A DNA stretch of 64,000 nucleotides from an uncultured Pelagibacteraceae bacterium (GCA_902594335.1 CACJLY010000005.1:1-64000), one strand, 5' to 3'. Shown: positions 10,361 to 23,404, counted from the first letter of the stretch. Notes: generated from the sequence alone by a model not told the origin. Translations and numbers: made by a program.

Positions 10361-10683
10361 TGGGTTTTGTAACGAAGAAATGGATATTTTTAAAAGTAAG
10401 TTCTGCAATTTTACTTCCATTAATGCTATGGTTTTCTATAAATTTGGCTTCTGTTTATGACAAAGGCTATAATGAATTACTTTTATTCATAACATCTCAA
10501 CCGTCTAAGTTCTTATTTAGTCTTTTTTTGATTTTTGCATATTTTTTCTCAGCTTTAAGCATTAGTGAGGTTTTTGAGGATTATATTGAGGACGAAAAAA
10601 TCAAAAATGCCGCAAATAAATCATTAAATATCTTTGCTATAGTATTTCCATTATTAATAATTATCTTAATATTTAAATTATAG
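10360..10683 (+). CDS. sdhD: Succinate dehydrogenase membrane anchor SdhD, with no histidine
   Basis: Second membrane anchor of complex II: 107 aa with three hydrophobic segments (about 11-31, 50-70, 87-106). The identity comes from the position between sdhC and sdhA, the topology, and the EDYIED motif, where Asp74-Tyr75 match the quinone-site D82-Y83 of E. coli. The residue equivalent to heme ligand H71, eleven positions before that Asp, is Phe63, and the entire protein contains no histidine. Together with Gln80 in SdhC this predicts an anchor without the usual bis-His heme b. sdhA starts two bases after the stop. Confidence 0.9.
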   Translation: MGFVTKKWIFLKVSSAILLPLMLWFSINLASVYDKGYNELLLFITSQPSKFLFSLFLIFAYFFSALSISEVFEDYIEDEKIKNAANKSLNIFAIVFPLLIIILIFKL

Positions 10684-10685
10684 CT

Positions 10686-12461
10686 ATGAGTGCATACAAA
10701 ATTATTGACCATGAATATGATGTAGTTGTTTTAGGTGCAGGTGGATCTGGACTAAGAGCAGCTGTTGGCCTAAGTGAGGCCGGTCTAAAAACGGCATGTG
10801 TATCAAAAGTATTCCCAACACGAAGTCATACATCTGCAGCACAAGGAGGTATTTCGGCAGCACTTGGAAATATGGGAGAAGATGACTGGAGATGGCATAT
10901 GTATGATACTGTCAAAGGTGCTGATTGGTTAGGTGACCAGGATTCCATCGAATATCTATGTAAAGAAGCACCAGCTGCAGTTCTTGAATTAGAAAAGTAT
11001 GGTGTTCCATTTAGTAGAACTGAAGAAGGAAAAATTTATCAAAGACCTTTTGGGGGTATGACAAAAAACTACGGAAATGAAACAGTTCAAAGAACATGTG
11101 CAGCAGCAGATAGAACTGGACATGCAATACTTCACACATTGTATGGACAAGCTTTAAAACATAATACCGAATTTTTTATTGAATATTTTGCGTTAGATTT
11201 AATAATGAAAGACGGAGCATGCAAAGGTATAATTGCTTGGAACCTCAATGATGGAACAATTCACAGATTTAGATCCCACACAACTATTATAGCGACAGGG
11301 GGTTATGGAAAAGTATATTACTCAGCTACTTCAGCTCATACTTGCACCGGAGATGGTAATGCTATGGCTTTAAGAGCTGGATTGCCTTTACAAGACATGG
11401 AATTTGTACAGTTTCATCCAACAGGAATATATGGTCATGGAACTTTAATTTCAGAGGGTGTAAGAGGAGAAGGTGGTTATCTAGTAAATTCAAAAGGAGA
11501 AAGATTTATGGAGCGTTATGCTCCTAAAGCAAAAGATTTAGCATCAAGAGATGTTGTAAGTAGATCAATTGCAGTAGAAATAAATGAAGGTAGAGGTATT
11601 GGAAAAGAACAAGATCATGTTCATCTCCATATTGATCATTTGGATCCAAAAGTAATTGATGAAAGATTACCAGGAATCTCAGAGGCTTCAAAATTATTTG
11701 CCAATGTAGATGTAACCAAGGAACCTATACCAGTGGTACCAACAGTTCATTATAACATGGGTGGAATACCAACAAATTACAAAGCAGAGGTTCTTACAGT
11801 AAACGGATCGGAGAAAACTGTGCCTGGGTTAATGGCTATTGGAGAGGCAGCATGTGTTTCTGTTCATGGTGCGAATAGATTAGGTTCGAACTCATTAATA
11901 GATTTAGTGGTTTTTGGAAGAGCTGCAGCAAAAAGAGCAGCAGAGTTAGTAAAACCCGGAATGAAGCATGATGAAATTGATAAAAATGAAACGGATAGAT
12001 GTTTAGATAGATTTGACAAATTAAGAAACTCAGAAGGTTCAAACCCAACATCTGAACTTAGACTTTCGATGCAAAAGACAATGCAATCTAAGTGTGCTGT
12101 ATTTAGATCAGAGAAAACTTTAAAAGAAGGTGTTAATGAAATTAGAAAACCTTATGATGGAATGGACTCTCTTTCTGTAAAAGATAAGTCATTAATATTT
12201 AATACTGACTTAGTTGAAACCCTGGAATTTGATAATTTAATAAGACAAGCAATAACCACTATGGACTCTGCATATCATAGAAAAGAAAGCAGAGGAGCTC
12301 ATGCAAGAGAAGATTTTCCAAATAGAGACGATGAGAATTATATGCAGCACACTCTATCTTGGTGCAGTGGTTCAAAAACTAAAATTAATTATAGACCTGT
12401 TCACAGATCAACGCTAACAAATGATGTACAATATTTTCCTCCGCAGGAAAGAGTATATTAA
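10686..12461 (+). CDS. sdhA: Succinate dehydrogenase flavoprotein subunit SdhA
   Basis: Oxidises succinate to fumarate with covalently bound [13 protein letters not shown] (about 17-26) binds the ADP part of FAD. His48 in [11 protein letters not shown] is the expected FAD-attachment residue. [25 protein letters not shown] and [18 protein letters not shown] are the active-site and C-terminal signatures. Its 591 aa are typical. The stop overlaps the start of sdhB by one base (TAATG). It feeds electrons to SdhB and then to quinone at the SdhC/D interface. Confidence 0.98.
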   Translation: MSAYKIIDHEYDVVVLGAGGSGLRAAVGLSEAGLKTACVSKVFPTRSHTSAAQGGISAALGNMGEDDWRWHMYDTVKGADWLGDQDSIEYLCKEAPAAVLELEKYGVPFSRTEEGKIYQRPFGGMTKNYGNETVQRTCAAADRTGHAILHTLYGQALKHNTEFFIEYFALDLIMKDGACKGIIAWNLNDGTIHRFRSHTTIIATGGYGKVYYSATSAHTCTGDGNAMALRAGLPLQDMEFVQFHPTGIYGHGTLISEGVRGEGGYLVNSKGERFMERYAPKAKDLASRDVVSRSIAVEINEGRGIGKEQDHVHLHIDHLDPKVIDERLPGISEASKLFANVDVTKEPIPVVPTVHYNMGGIPTNYKAEVLTVNGSEKTVPGLMAIGEAACVSVHGANRLGSNSLIDLVVFGRAAAKRAAELVKPGMKHDEIDKNETDRCLDRFDKLRNSEGSNPTSELRLSMQKTMQSKCAVFRSEKTLKEGVNEIRKPYDGMDSLSVKDKSLIFNTDLVETLEFDNLIRQAITTMDSAYHRKESRGAHAREDFPNRDDENYMQHTLSWCSGSKTKINYRPVHRSTLTNDVQYFPPQERVY

Positions 12462-13231
12462 TGGTTCAATTAAGTTTACCTACAAATTCAAAGGTAGAAA
12501 AAGGTCAATACTATAAAGATAAAACAGGGTCAAAAAATATTAGAAAAGTAAATGTTTATAGATGGGATCCATCTAAAAACGAAAATCCAAGACTTGATAC
12601 CTATGAAGTTGATATGGACAACTGTTCATCAAAAGTCCTTGATATTTTAAATAAAATTAAAAACGAAATTGATCCTTCTGTAGCTTACAGAAGATCTTGT
12701 GCTCATGGAGTTTGTGGATCTTGTGCGATGAATATGAATGGAAAAAATGGTTTAGCATGTACAAAAGCCCATACTGAATTGGATGGAGATATTGATATTT
12801 ATCCTCTACCACATCTAAAAGTCTTAAAAGATTTAATCGGTGATTTAAGCACATTATATAAACAATATGAGTCTGTTGAACCTTGGTTAAAAACATCAAA
12901 GGTAAATGATAAAGAAAATATTCAATCTAAAGGCGACAGAGCAAAATTAGATGGATTATATGAATGTATTATGTGTGCATGTTGTTCAACTTCTTGCCCA
13001 AGTTATTGGTGGAACGGTGAAAAATATTTAGGTCCAGCTGTATTACTTCAGGCTTATAGGTGGATAATTGATAGTAGAGATGAAGATAGAAAAGAAAGAC
13101 TTAAAAAAGTAGCTGATGAATTAAAGCTCTATCGATGCCATACTATCTTGAATTGTACAAATGCTTGCCCGAAGGGCTTAAATCCTGCAAAAGCTATTGC
13201 AGAGATAAAGAAAATGCTTGCAACGGCCTAA
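12461..13231 (+). CDS. sdhB: Succinate dehydrogenase iron-sulfur subunit SdhB
   Basis: Electron-transfer subunit between SdhA and the membrane anchors. All cluster ligands are visible: [2Fe-2S] C80, C85, C88 and C100; the CxxCxxC-type run C169, C172, C175 and C179 for [4Fe-4S] and part of [3Fe-4S]; and [17 protein letters not shown] for the rest. SYWWNG is the expected segment near the quinone site. In the [2Fe-2S] motif the usual CREGICGSC reads CAHGVCGSC. Its length of 256 aa is normal, and it is the last gene of sdhCDAB. Confidence 0.97.
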   Translation: MVQLSLPTNSKVEKGQYYKDKTGSKNIRKVNVYRWDPSKNENPRLDTYEVDMDNCSSKVLDILNKIKNEIDPSVAYRRSCAHGVCGSCAMNMNGKNGLACTKAHTELDGDIDIYPLPHLKVLKDLIGDLSTLYKQYESVEPWLKTSKVNDKENIQSKGDRAKLDGLYECIMCACCSTSCPSYWWNGEKYLGPAVLLQAYRWIIDSRDEDRKERLKKVADELKLYRCHTILNCTNACPKGLNPAKAIAEIKKMLATA

Positions 13232-13255
13232 TTACTTAATTAAATAATTTCACTC

Positions 13256-14749
13256 ATGAATATAATCAAACATTTCGTTGGTGGAAAAGTAATAGATGGT
13301 ACTTCAGAAAGAAAGGGCCAAGTTTTTAATCCTGCTACTGGAGAGCAAGAATCGGAAGTTATTTTGGCTGCTAAATCAGATTTAGATAAAACAGTTGAAA
13401 TTGCTAAGAAAGCCTTTGAGACATGGTCACTTAAGCCTGCACTTCAAAGAGCTAGGATAATGTTTAAGTTTAAAGAACTTATAGAAAAAAATTTTGATGA
13501 ATTAACAAAGTTAATTGTCTCCGAACATGGAAAAGTTTATGAGGATGCAAAAGGATCATTAATAAGAGGATTGGAAGTTGTCGAGTTTGCATGTGGAATT
13601 CCTCATGTGCTTAAAGGTGAATTTTCTGAGAATGTTGGGACAAATGTTGATAGTTATTCCATGCGACAGCCTTTAGGAGTAGCTGCTGGAATAACACCTT
13701 TTAATTTTCCTGCAATGGTGCCAATGTGGATGTTTCCATTAGCTATAGCATGTGGAAATACTTTTATTCTTAAACCATCAGAAAAAGATCCCTCATGTCC
13801 GATGAGATTAGCCGAATTACTTCACGAAGCTGGTCTTCCTGCTGGAGTTTTCAATGTTGTTAACGGCGATAAAGAAGTTGTAGACGCTATACTTTCAAAC
13901 AATGATATTAAAGCTGTAAGCTTTGTTGGATCAACACCTATAGCTAAATATATATATGAGAATGCTGCCAAAAATGAAAAAAGAGTTCAAGCATTAGGCG
14001 GAGCTAAAAATCATTTAGTGGTGATGCCTGATTGTGATTTAGAAGGAGCTGTAAATGGTCTAATGGGTGCTGCATATGGATCTGCAGGTGAAAGATGTAT
14101 GGCTCAGTCTGTTGCTGTAGCAGTTGGTGATATTGGTGATGAGTTAGTATCTAGGTTAGTAAAAAAAGCTGAAGCATTAAAAATTGGTCCTGGTATGGAT
14201 AAATCCTCAGAGATGGGTCCTCTTGTTACAAAACAACATTTAGAAAAAGTAAAAGGATATGTTGATTTAGGAGTTAAAGAGGGAGCTAAATTAGCTCTTG
14301 ATGGTAGAGATTTAAAACTTCAAGGGTATGAAAATGGTTTTTATATAGGTGGATGTTTGTTTGATCATGTAACTACTGATATGAGAATTTATAAAGAAGA
14401 GATTTTTGGTCCTGTTCTATCAGTGGTAAGAGTAAAAACTTTTGAAGAAGCAACAAAAATGATAAATGAGCATGAGTATGGAAACGGTGTAAGTATTTAT
14501 ACTAGAGATGGTGATGCAGGAAGAACTTTTGCAAGTAAAATCCAAGTTGGAATGGTTGGAATAAATGTTCCAATACCAGTTCCTATGGCATTTCATAGTT
14601 TTGGTGGATGGAAAAGATCATTGTTTGGTGATAGTGGGATGCATGGCATGGAGGGAATAAAATTTTATACCAAATTAAAAACTATTACCTCTAGATGGCC
14701 TTCAGGCATAAGGTCAAATCCTGAATTTATTATGCCAACTATGGAATAA
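13256..14749 (+). CDS. mmsA: Methylmalonate-semialdehyde dehydrogenase (CoA-acylating)
   Basis: Aldehyde dehydrogenase superfamily member that converts methylmalonate or malonate semialdehyde plus CoA to propionyl- or acetyl-CoA, in valine, inositol or beta-alanine breakdown. Visible are TPFNFPAMVPMWMFPLAIACGNTFILKPSE, GSAGERCMAQSVAV with catalytic Cys281, the NHLVVMPD segment typical of MmsA, and the C-terminal FHSFGGWKRSLFGD. The 497 aa match MmsA. It sits between sdhB and mdh, so acetyl- or propionyl-CoA production next to the TCA genes makes sense. The substrate range cannot be read from the sequence. Confidence 0.9.
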   Translation: MNIIKHFVGGKVIDGTSERKGQVFNPATGEQESEVILAAKSDLDKTVEIAKKAFETWSLKPALQRARIMFKFKELIEKNFDELTKLIVSEHGKVYEDAKGSLIRGLEVVEFACGIPHVLKGEFSENVGTNVDSYSMRQPLGVAAGITPFNFPAMVPMWMFPLAIACGNTFILKPSEKDPSCPMRLAELLHEAGLPAGVFNVVNGDKEVVDAILSNNDIKAVSFVGSTPIAKYIYENAAKNEKRVQALGGAKNHLVVMPDCDLEGAVNGLMGAAYGSAGERCMAQSVAVAVGDIGDELVSRLVKKAEALKIGPGMDKSSEMGPLVTKQHLEKVKGYVDLGVKEGAKLALDGRDLKLQGYENGFYIGGCLFDHVTTDMRIYKEEIFGPVLSVVRVKTFEEATKMINEHEYGNGVSIYTRDGDAGRTFASKIQVGMVGINVPIPVPMAFHSFGGWKRSLFGDSGMHGMEGIKFYTKLKTITSRWPSGIRSNPEFIMPTME

Positions 14750-15718
<969 letters not shown>

Positions 15719-16879
15719 ATGAATATTCACGAGCACCAAGCAAAACAAATTCTAAAAAAGTATGGAGCGAATGTACCCGAGGGAGTATTTGCATTTAATG
15801 TATCCGATCTTTTGCAAAAAACTAAAGAATTGAAAACTGATAAGTATGTCCTTAAAGCTCAAATTCATGCTGGTGGAAGAGGTAAGGCTGGCGGAGTAAA
15901 AATTGTAGAAAATTTAGAAAATTTAGAAAAAGAAGCAAATATTTTGCTTGGCAAAAACCTAGTTACTCATCAAACAGGACCTTTAGGTAGAGAAGTAAAA
16001 AGACTATATGTTGAGGAGGTATCTAATATTAGTAAAGAATTTTATCTTTCATGCCTAGTTGATAGAGCAAGTTCAAAAATTGCATTTATTTCAAGTGATC
16101 AAGGAGGAATGAATATTGAAGAAGTTGCCCAAAAAACACCTGAAAAAATTTTAACAACTAAAGTCGATTTTAACCAAGAAATTTCCGAGGTTGATTGTAA
16201 GAAAATTATAAATGTTTTTGAATTAGATGATAATGCCAGTTTTGAAGCTATAAGCTTAATAAAAGCAATTTATAAATTGTTCATAGAAAATGATGCTAAT
16301 TTAGTAGAAATAAACCCACTTATTTTAACGAGAGAAAATAAAGTAGTTTGTCTTGATGCAAAAATGACATTTGATGAAAATGCATTATTTAAACATCCTG
16401 AAATACAAGAACTAAGAGACTATAATGAGGAAGAAGCCACTGAAATTGAAGCAAGCAAACATGACTTAGCATATATAAAATTAGATGGAAGTATAGGATG
16501 TATGGTAAACGGTGCAGGATTAGCAATGGCTACAATGGATATCATAAAGCTTTATGGTGAAGAGCCGGCAAATTTTTTAGATGTAGGAGGTGGAGCATCA
16601 AAAGAAAAAGTTTCTGCTGCATTCAAAATTATTTTATCCGATAAAAATGTTAAAGGAATATTGATAAATATTTTTGGTGGAATTATGAGATGTGATGTAC
16701 TTGCTCAAGGTGTTGTAGATGCAGCAAAAGAAATTAAAATTGAAGTTCCGTTAGTAGTAAGATTAGCAGGAACAAACTTTGAAGAAGGAAAAAAGATATT
16801 AGAGAATTCTGGTTTAAAAATTATATCTGCAAACGACTTATCAGATGCTGCAAAAAAAGTTGTAGAGGCAATAAAATAA
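15719..16879 (+). CDS. sucC: Succinyl-CoA synthetase beta subunit
   Basis: The ATP-grasp subunit of succinyl-CoA synthetase, which makes ATP or GTP from succinyl-CoA. Typical sequences are [20 protein letters not shown] at the start, [15 protein letters not shown] (nucleotide-binding), VEINPLIL with the Mg-binding Asn, and [17 protein letters not shown] near the C-terminus. Its 386 aa are normal. The stop overlaps the start of sucD by one base. Confidence 0.98.
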   Translation: MNIHEHQAKQILKKYGANVPEGVFAFNVSDLLQKTKELKTDKYVLKAQIHAGGRGKAGGVKIVENLENLEKEANILLGKNLVTHQTGPLGREVKRLYVEEVSNISKEFYLSCLVDRASSKIAFISSDQGGMNIEEVAQKTPEKILTTKVDFNQEISEVDCKKIINVFELDDNASFEAISLIKAIYKLFIENDANLVEINPLILTRENKVVCLDAKMTFDENALFKHPEIQELRDYNEEEATEIEASKHDLAYIKLDGSIGCMVNGAGLAMATMDIIKLYGEEPANFLDVGGGASKEKVSAAFKIILSDKNVKGILINIFGGIMRCDVLAQGVVDAAKEIKIEVPLVVRLAGTNFEEGKKILENSGLKIISANDLSDAAKKVVEAIK

Positions 16880-17754
16880 TGTCAGTATTAATTGATAAAA
16901 ATACAAAAGTAATTTGCCAAGGTTTTACAGGATCCCATGGTACTTTTCACTCTGAACAATCTATTAAATATGGAACAAATTTAGTTGGGGGCGTAACACC
17001 AAAAAAAGGTGGACAAATTCACTTAGAAAGACCAGTGTTTAACACAGTTAAAGAAGCAAAAGATGCCACTGGTGCTGATGCAACAATGATATATGTGCCT
17101 GCAAAGTTTGCTTCATCAGCCATCATTGAAGCCATCGATGCATCTATTCAATTAATTGTTTGTATTAGCGAAGGAATACCAATTCTAGATATGTTAAAAG
17201 TAAAAAAAAAATTACAAAATTCTAAATCCAGATTAATTGGTCCAAACTGTCCAGGAATAATTACACCTAATGAATGTAAAATTGGAATAATGCCAGGTAA
17301 TATTCATAAAAAAGGTTCAGTTGGAATTGTATCTAGATCAGGAACACTAACCTATGAGGCAGTTGCTCAAACAACCGAGAACAATCTTGGTCAATCAACA
17401 TGTATAGGAATTGGTGGGGATCCAATTAATGGAACTAATTTCATTGATTGCCTTGATTTATTTTTAAATGACGATCAAACAGAGTCTATACTAATGATTG
17501 GTGAAATAGGTGGAACTGCCGAGGAAGAGGCCGCAGAGTTTGTCAAAAATCACAAAATAAAAAAACCAATTGTTGGATTTATAGCTGGAGTAACTGCTCC
17601 GCCAGGAAGAAGAATGGGACATGCTGGAGCTATTATTTCAGGTGGCAAAGGAAATGCTGAAGAAAAGATAAAAAAAATGCAAGATTGCGGTATTACTGTT
17701 GCAAATTCTCCCTCTGATATTGGAAAAACGCTACTAAATAAATTGTCTAATTGA
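16879..17754 (+). CDS. sucD: Succinyl-CoA synthetase alpha subunit
   Basis: CoA-binding subunit, phosphorylated on histidine during catalysis. Motifs: [16 protein letters not shown] (CoA-binding), [24 protein letters not shown], and [16 protein letters not shown] with the phospho-His. The length of 291 aa is typical. It is tightly coupled to sucC by a one-base overlap. A 35-base gap precedes sucA. Confidence 0.98.
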   Translation: MSVLIDKNTKVICQGFTGSHGTFHSEQSIKYGTNLVGGVTPKKGGQIHLERPVFNTVKEAKDATGADATMIYVPAKFASSAIIEAIDASIQLIVCISEGIPILDMLKVKKKLQNSKSRLIGPNCPGIITPNECKIGIMPGNIHKKGSVGIVSRSGTLTYEAVAQTTENNLGQSTCIGIGGDPINGTNFIDCLDLFLNDDQTESILMIGEIGGTAEEEAAEFVKNHKIKKPIVGFIAGVTAPPGRRMGHAGAIISGGKGNAEEKIKKMQDCGITVANSPSDIGKTLLNKLSN

Positions 17755-17768
17755 TAACATTTTGTTTG

Positions 17769-17774
17769 TATAAT
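17769..17774 (+). promoter_or_regulatory. Possible -10 element before sucA
   Basis: A perfect TATAAT lies 15 bases before the sucA ATG in the only gap of the mdh-lpdA block. I see no good -35 hexamer at 16-18 bases (the region reads through the end of sucD), so an internal promoter is only a possibility. Confidence 0.25.
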
Positions 17775-17789
17775 ATTTAAAGAATAAAT

Positions 17790-20669
17790 ATGTCAGCTTC
17801 CAAAAATCTTGAGTACAAAAAAACTTCATTTTTAAATAAGTCAAACAATGCATTTATTGAGCAAATGTATGTAAAGTTTATAAATAAAGATCCTAGTTTG
17901 CCAGAGGGTTGGAAAGAGTATTTTCTCGATATAAGTGAGGATTTAGAATCAGTTGTTAGAGAAATAAAGGGTCCCTCATGGGGTCCTAAAAAAGTAAAAA
18001 TTAAAGAAAATATAGAATTTAAAAAAGAAAATTCTGGCCTAAAAGTTAATCAAGCTGATGTAATAGCTGGTAATAGTAATTCAATAAGAGCAGTTTCACT
18101 TATTAGATCTTATAGACAAAGAGGACATCTACTTTCTAAACTAGACCCACTAGAAATAAGAGAAAGTGAATATTTAGATGAATTGCACCCAGAAAATTAT
18201 GGTTTTAATAAAGAAGATTACGATAAGCAAATATATTTAGATGGTGTTTTAAATAAAGAGTATTCAAACATAAAAGAAATTTTATCTATACTTAGAAAAA
18301 CTTATTGTGGATCAGTTGGTTATGAATACATGCACATATCAAATCCAACAGAGAGAAAATGGTTTAGGGACAGAGTAGAAAAAGATGAAAATGCATTAAA
18401 ATTTACTGAAAATGGTAAAAGTGCAATTTTAAACAAATTAATCCAAGCTGAGGGATTCGAGAAATTTTTGCATACTAAATATGTTGGTTCTAAAAGATTT
18501 GGTTTAGATGGTGGTGAAAGTTTAATTCCAGGTTTAGAACAAATTATAAAAATTGGAGGTCAATCAAAGATTAAAGAGGTTAAAATTGGGATGTCTCACA
18601 GAGGAAGACTAAATGTTTTAGCTAACGTTTTACAAAAATCTTATAAAAGAATATTTAATGAATTTGCTGGTGAATTAAATAATACCGATGAAGACAGTGC
18701 TGGCGATGTGAAATATCATCTGGGAGCTTCATCTGATAGAGAATTTGATGGAAATTCTGTTCATGTAAGTTTAACTGATAATCCTTCACATTTGGAAGCA
18801 GTTAATCCAGTAGTATTGGGTCAGACTAGAGCAAAACAATTTTTTCATAAAGATACTGAGAGAAATAAAGTAATTCCGATTTTAATACATGGTGATGCTG
18901 CTTTTGCAGGACAAGGTATTGTTGCTGAATGTTTTGCAATGTCGGGTTTACCTGGACACAATACAGGTGGAACTATCCATATAATAGTGAATAATCAAAT
19001 AGGATTTACCACAAGCCCAAGGTTTGCAAGATCTTCACCTCACCCATCAGATATTGCGAAAATGGTTGATGCGCCTATCATCCATGTTAATGGAGATGAC
19101 CCAGAAGCTGTTGTTTATGGCTCAAGAATTGCAACTGAATTTAGATTAAAGTTCAATAGAGATGTAGTTATCGACTTAGTTTGTTACAGACGATTTGGAC
19201 ATAATGAGGGAGATGAACCATCATTCACTCAACCATTGATGTATAAAAAAATTAGATCACATCAATCAACAGCAAATATATATGGATCTAAGCTTATTAA
19301 TGAAAATTTAATATCTAAAGAAGGTTTAAATGATCAAATAAAAAAATTTAAAGATCTTTTAGATGATCAATTTAAGACAGCTAAAGATTATAATCCTAAA
19401 ATTGAATGGTTTGAGGGAGCATGGTCCAGCTATAAACCTAAAAAAGGGAAAGATAAAAGAGGAATTACCGGAGCAGATGAAAAAATACTTAAAAATATTT
19501 CAGATAAAATAAATGTCGTTCCATCCGAAATAAGTATTCACAAAACTATAAACAAAATTTTGCAAAGTAGAAAAAAATCTGTCGACGATGGTTTAAATAT
19601 TGACTGGTCTACTGCTGAATCATTAGCTTTTGGTTCATTATTAGATGAGGGATTTCCAGTTCGATTTGTAGGGCAAGATTCTGGAAGAGGAACATTCAGT
19701 CAGAGACATTCAGTTTTAAGAGACCAAACGAATAACTCTAGATATATTCCATTAAATAATATTTCAAAACATCAAAAAAAATTTGAAATTGTTGATAGTT
19801 TTTTGTCGGAACTTGCGGTTTTAGGATTTGAATATGGATATAGTTTAGTAGAACCAAATACTCTTACTCTTTGGGAAGCTCAATTTGGTGATTTTGCTAA
19901 TGGTGCACAAGTGATAATCGATCAATTTATCTCTTCTGGTGAAAGAAAATGGCAAAGAGCTTCAGGTTTGGTTATGTTATTACCTCATGGCTATGAAGGT
20001 CAGGGACCAGAACATTCTTCTGCTAGACTTGAAAGATTTTTACAATTGTGTGCAAATGATAATCTCCAAGTTATGAATTGTACAACTCCAGCAAATTATT
20101 TTCATGCTTTACGTAGACAAATACACCGTGATTTTAGAAAACCACTTGTAATTATGACGCCTAAATCTTTGTTAAGAAACAAATTTTGTGTGTCAACCAT
20201 TGATGATTTTAGTAAACAAACATCATTTCACCGAATAATGTGGGATCATGCATTAAGCGATCAATCCGAAAATTTTATTAAATTAAAAAAATCTAGTGAA
20301 ATCAAAAAAGTTATAATTTGTTCAGGAAAAGTGTACTTCGATCTTTTAAATGCTAGGGAAAAGTTAAAAAGAGATGATGTGGTAATGTTTAGAATAGAGC
20401 AACTTTATCCTTTTCCAGCAAAGAGTTTGGTAAAAGAACTTAAACCATATGCAAAAAATGCTAATTTTTATTGGTGTCAGGAAGAGCCAAAAAATATGGG
20501 TGCATGGTTTTCAGTAAGAGATTATATACAATGGACATTGGATACCATTAAAGCTAAAAATAACGAAGTTTCTTATATTGGAAGAAGTCCTGATGCATCA
20601 CCAGCCACTGGATATGCTAAAAGGCATCAACTTGAGCAACAAGAAATTATAAATGAAGTATTTAATTAA
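17790..20669 (+). CDS. sucA: 2-Oxoglutarate dehydrogenase E1 component
   Basis: Thiamine-diphosphate E1 subunit that decarboxylates 2-oxoglutarate and transfers the succinyl group to the lipoyl arm of SucB. Motifs: the N-terminal [20 protein letters not shown] peptide that contacts E2, [33 protein letters not shown], the ThDP motif starting [13 protein letters not shown] and ending in NNQIGFTT, and [20 protein letters not shown]. The 959 aa are normal. sucB begins at the last base of the stop codon (TAATG). Confidence 0.98.
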   Translation: MSASKNLEYKKTSFLNKSNNAFIEQMYVKFINKDPSLPEGWKEYFLDISEDLESVVREIKGPSWGPKKVKIKENIEFKKENSGLKVNQADVIAGNSNSIRAVSLIRSYRQRGHLLSKLDPLEIRESEYLDELHPENYGFNKEDYDKQIYLDGVLNKEYSNIKEILSILRKTYCGSVGYEYMHISNPTERKWFRDRVEKDENALKFTENGKSAILNKLIQAEGFEKFLHTKYVGSKRFGLDGGESLIPGLEQIIKIGGQSKIKEVKIGMSHRGRLNVLANVLQKSYKRIFNEFAGELNNTDEDSAGDVKYHLGASSDREFDGNSVHVSLTDNPSHLEAVNPVVLGQTRAKQFFHKDTERNKVIPILIHGDAAFAGQGIVAECFAMSGLPGHNTGGTIHIIVNNQIGFTTSPRFARSSPHPSDIAKMVDAPIIHVNGDDPEAVVYGSRIATEFRLKFNRDVVIDLVCYRRFGHNEGDEPSFTQPLMYKKIRSHQSTANIYGSKLINENLISKEGLNDQIKKFKDLLDDQFKTAKDYNPKIEWFEGAWSSYKPKKGKDKRGITGADEKILKNISDKINVVPSEISIHKTINKILQSRKKSVDDGLNIDWSTAESLAFGSLLDEGFPVRFVGQDSGRGTFSQRHSVLRDQTNNSRYIPLNNISKHQKKFEIVDSFLSELAVLGFEYGYSLVEPNTLTLWEAQFGDFANGAQVIIDQFISSGERKWQRASGLVMLLPHGYEGQGPEHSSARLERFLQLCANDNLQVMNCTTPANYFHALRRQIHRDFRKPLVIMTPKSLLRNKFCVSTIDDFSKQTSFHRIMWDHALSDQSENFIKLKKSSEIKKVIICSGKVYFDLLNAREKLKRDDVVMFRIEQLYPFPAKSLVKELKPYAKNANFYWCQEEPKNMGAWFSVRDYIQWTLDTIKAKNNEVSYIGRSPDASPATGYAKRHQLEQQEIINEVFN

Positions 20670-21991
20670 TGAGTGAAAAAATTTTAGTACCTACTTTAGG
20701 TGAAAGTATTACAGAAGCAACAGTTTCTAAATGGTTGAAAAAAGAAGGTGAAACAGTTCAGGCGGATGAAGCAATAGTTGAACTGGAAACTGATAAAGTA
20801 AATTTAGAAGTTCCTTCACCTATTAGTGGGACATTATCAGAGATTAGTTTTAGAGATGGAGATACAGTTGAAGTTGGAGCTGTTTTGGGCTCAATTTCTG
20901 AGGGGAATGTTGATATTAAAAATGTACCCGAAAGCAAAAAAAAACTTGAGGATAATGAAGAGAAAGAATTTAAAGATCAGAAAAGCAATGTAATTAATTT
21001 AGATATAGAAAAAAAACCTCAAACTAAGTTAGAAGAACCATTAGTATTAACTGAAGATAATTCAATGGAGCTGTTAGAGGAAGAGCCTTTGCTTTTGACT
21101 GAGGAAGTAGAAACAGAGGAAACCTCACAACAACCAATTATTCTTTCACCTGCAGTTAGAAAAATGGTTGCAGAAAAAAATATCAACCTAGATAATGTAA
21201 AGGGAACAGGTAAGGCAGGAAGAATTTTAAAAGGTGATCTAATTACTATGATGGGAGCCAACCCACAACCCAACCAGAGAAGAATTCAATACGGTGAAGA
21301 AGAAAGAATTAAAATGACTCGTTTAAGACAAACGATTGCAAAAAGATTAAAACAAGCTCAAGAAAATGCAGCAATGTTAACTACTTTTAATGAAGTAGAT
21401 ATGTCTGCGATTATGGCAATGAGAAAAGACAACCAAGAAGATTTCAAAAGCAGATACGGAATAAAGCTAGGTCTAATGTCATTTTTTGTTAAAGCTTGTG
21501 TCGTTGGACTAAAATTATTTCCAGCAATTAACGCTGAGATTGAAGATCAAGACATAATATATAAAAATTATTATAATATTAGTTTCGCTGTTGGAACTGA
21601 AAAAGGTTTAGTAGTTCCAGTGCTTAGAAATGCAGATGAGATGTCATTTGCTCAAATAGAAAAAGAAATAAAAAAATTATCTGAAAAAGCAAACACAGGT
21701 AGTTTAACAATTGAGGACTTACAAGGAGGTACGTTTACAATTAGCAATGGAGGTGTATATGGTTCCATGCTTTCAACACCAATATTAAACCCTCCTCAAT
21801 CAGGTGTATTAGGAATGCACAATATTGTTGAAAGACCAGTAAATGATAATGGTGAGATAAAAATAAAACCAATAATGTACTTAGCCTTGTCTTATGATCA
21901 TAGAATTATTGATGGAAAGGAATCCGTGTCGTTCTTAAAAACTGTTAAAGAAAATTTAGAAGACCCTAGAAGATTGTTTTTAAATATCTAA
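20669..21991 (+). CDS. sucB: Dihydrolipoyl succinyltransferase, E2 of 2-oxoglutarate dehydrogenase
   Basis: Core enzyme of the complex. Domains in order: one lipoyl domain (1-75) with the lipoylated Lys in [12 protein letters not shown]; a long acidic linker (about 80-155) with two copies of an EEPL(V/L)LTE motif; a peripheral-subunit-binding domain (about 160-195, [13 protein letters not shown] to GRILKGDL); and the catalytic domain ending in [16 protein letters not shown] with the active-site His and Asp. The 440 aa are normal. It overlaps both sucA and lpdA by one base each. Confidence 0.97.
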   Translation: MSEKILVPTLGESITEATVSKWLKKEGETVQADEAIVELETDKVNLEVPSPISGTLSEISFRDGDTVEVGAVLGSISEGNVDIKNVPESKKKLEDNEEKEFKDQKSNVINLDIEKKPQTKLEEPLVLTEDNSMELLEEEPLLLTEEVETEETSQQPIILSPAVRKMVAEKNINLDNVKGTGKAGRILKGDLITMMGANPQPNQRRIQYGEEERIKMTRLRQTIAKRLKQAQENAAMLTTFNEVDMSAIMAMRKDNQEDFKSRYGIKLGLMSFFVKACVVGLKLFPAINAEIEDQDIIYKNYYNISFAVGTEKGLVVPVLRNADEMSFAQIEKEIKKLSEKANTGSLTIEDLQGGTFTISNGGVYGSMLSTPILNPPQSGVLGMHNIVERPVNDNGEIKIKPIMYLALSYDHRIIDGKESVSFLKTVKENLEDPRRLFLNI

Positions 21992-23385
21992 TGGCTGAAA
22001 AATTTGATGTCACTGTAATTGGGGGAGGACCTGCAGGATATGTTTGTGCGATTAGATTATCACAATTGGGATTAAAAACTGCATGTATCGAGTCTAGAGG
22101 ATCTTTAGGAGGCACTTGTCTTAATATAGGATGTATTCCATCTAAAAGCCTATTAAATATGTCAGAAAGTTTTCATAGAGCTAAAAACTTCTCTGATATT
22201 GGAATCGAAACCGGGGAAATTAAGCTTAATCTAAAAAAAATGATGAGTAATAAAGAAAGTTCAGTTTCAACACTTACAAAAGGAGTAGAGTTTTTATTTA
22301 AAAAAAACAAAGTTACTTACATTAAAGGAGTAGGATCTTTTAGTGAAAAAAATGAAATTTTAGTCAAAAATGATAAATCAGAAATAAAAATTAAAACTGA
22401 TAAAACCATAATAAGTACAGGATCAGAACCTTTATCTCTTCCAGGCATAGATTTTGATGAAGAAAAAATTCTTTCATCTACAGGAGCTCTAAATATTTCT
22501 AAGCTTCCAAAAAAAATGGTTGTAGTTGGTGGCGGTTATATTGGATTGGAGATGGGTTCTGTTTGGTCAAGATTAGGAACTGAGGTTCATGTTATAGAAT
22601 ATTTAGACCACATAACACCAGGACTTGATAAAGAAATTTCAAATGAATTTATGAAAATATTAAAAAAACAGAATATTAAATTTGAATTAAATACTAAAGT
22701 TGAAAAAATTTCTAAAAATGATCAAGGAGTAATAATTGAAACCTCTAATAAAAACTCAAAAAACAAAATTGAAGCTGATGTAGTTTTAATTTCTGTTGGA
22801 AGAAAACCTTACACTGATAAATTAAATTTAGAAAAAATCGGTGTAAATCTAGATAAAAAAGGAAAAATCACAGTTAATAAAAAATTTGAGACTAATGTTA
22901 AAAATGTTTATGCAATAGGAGACGTCATAGATGGTCCAATGTTGGCTCATAAAGCCGAGGAGGAAGGAATAGCAGTAGCAGAGTTAATTGCTGGACAGTC
23001 TGGTCATGTAAATTATGATATTATACCTGGAGTAATTTATACTTCACCCGAGGTAGCTTATGTTGGAAAAAATGAGGAAGAATTAAAAGAAAAAAAAATA
23101 AACTACAAGGTAGGTAAATTTCCGTTTATGGCAAACTCAAGAGCTAAAGCAATAAATGAGCCAGAGGGATTCGTCAAAATATTAGCTGAAAGTACAACTG
23201 ATAGAGTATTGGGAGTACATATAATCGGACCTCATGCTGGAGAAATGATTGCAGAAATGTCGGTAGCAATGGAATTCGGCGCAAGTTCTGAAGATATTGC
23301 AAGAACATGTCATGCTCATCCTACCTTTTCAGAAGCGATAAAAGAAGCTGCTTTATCTGTAGATAAAAGACAAATTCACTCTTAA
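21991..23385 (+). CDS. lpdA: Dihydrolipoamide dehydrogenase (E3)
   Basis: FAD/NAD disulfide oxidoreductase that re-oxidises the lipoyl arm of SucB, and possibly also serves pyruvate dehydrogenase or the glycine cleavage system. Features: GGGPAGYVCAIRLSQLG (FAD), the redox pair in GGTCLNIGCIPSKSLL, VVGGGYIGLEMGSVWSRLG (NAD), YAIGDVIDGPMLAHKAEEEG, and HAHPTFSEAIKEA with the catalytic His-Glu dyad. The length is 464 aa. As the third gene of sucAB-lpdA its main role is expected in 2-oxoglutarate dehydrogenase. Confidence 0.96.
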   Translation: MAEKFDVTVIGGGPAGYVCAIRLSQLGLKTACIESRGSLGGTCLNIGCIPSKSLLNMSESFHRAKNFSDIGIETGEIKLNLKKMMSNKESSVSTLTKGVEFLFKKNKVTYIKGVGSFSEKNEILVKNDKSEIKIKTDKTIISTGSEPLSLPGIDFDEEKILSSTGALNISKLPKKMVVVGGGYIGLEMGSVWSRLGTEVHVIEYLDHITPGLDKEISNEFMKILKKQNIKFELNTKVEKISKNDQGVIIETSNKNSKNKIEADVVLISVGRKPYTDKLNLEKIGVNLDKKGKITVNKKFETNVKNVYAIGDVIDGPMLAHKAEEEGIAVAELIAGQSGHVNYDIIPGVIYTSPEVAYVGKNEEELKEKKINYKVGKFPFMANSRAKAINEPEGFVKILAESTTDRVLGVHIIGPHAGEMIAEMSVAMEFGASSEDIARTCHAHPTFSEAIKEAALSVDKRQIHS

Positions 23386-23404
23386 TATATTTCATAATTT
23401 ATTT

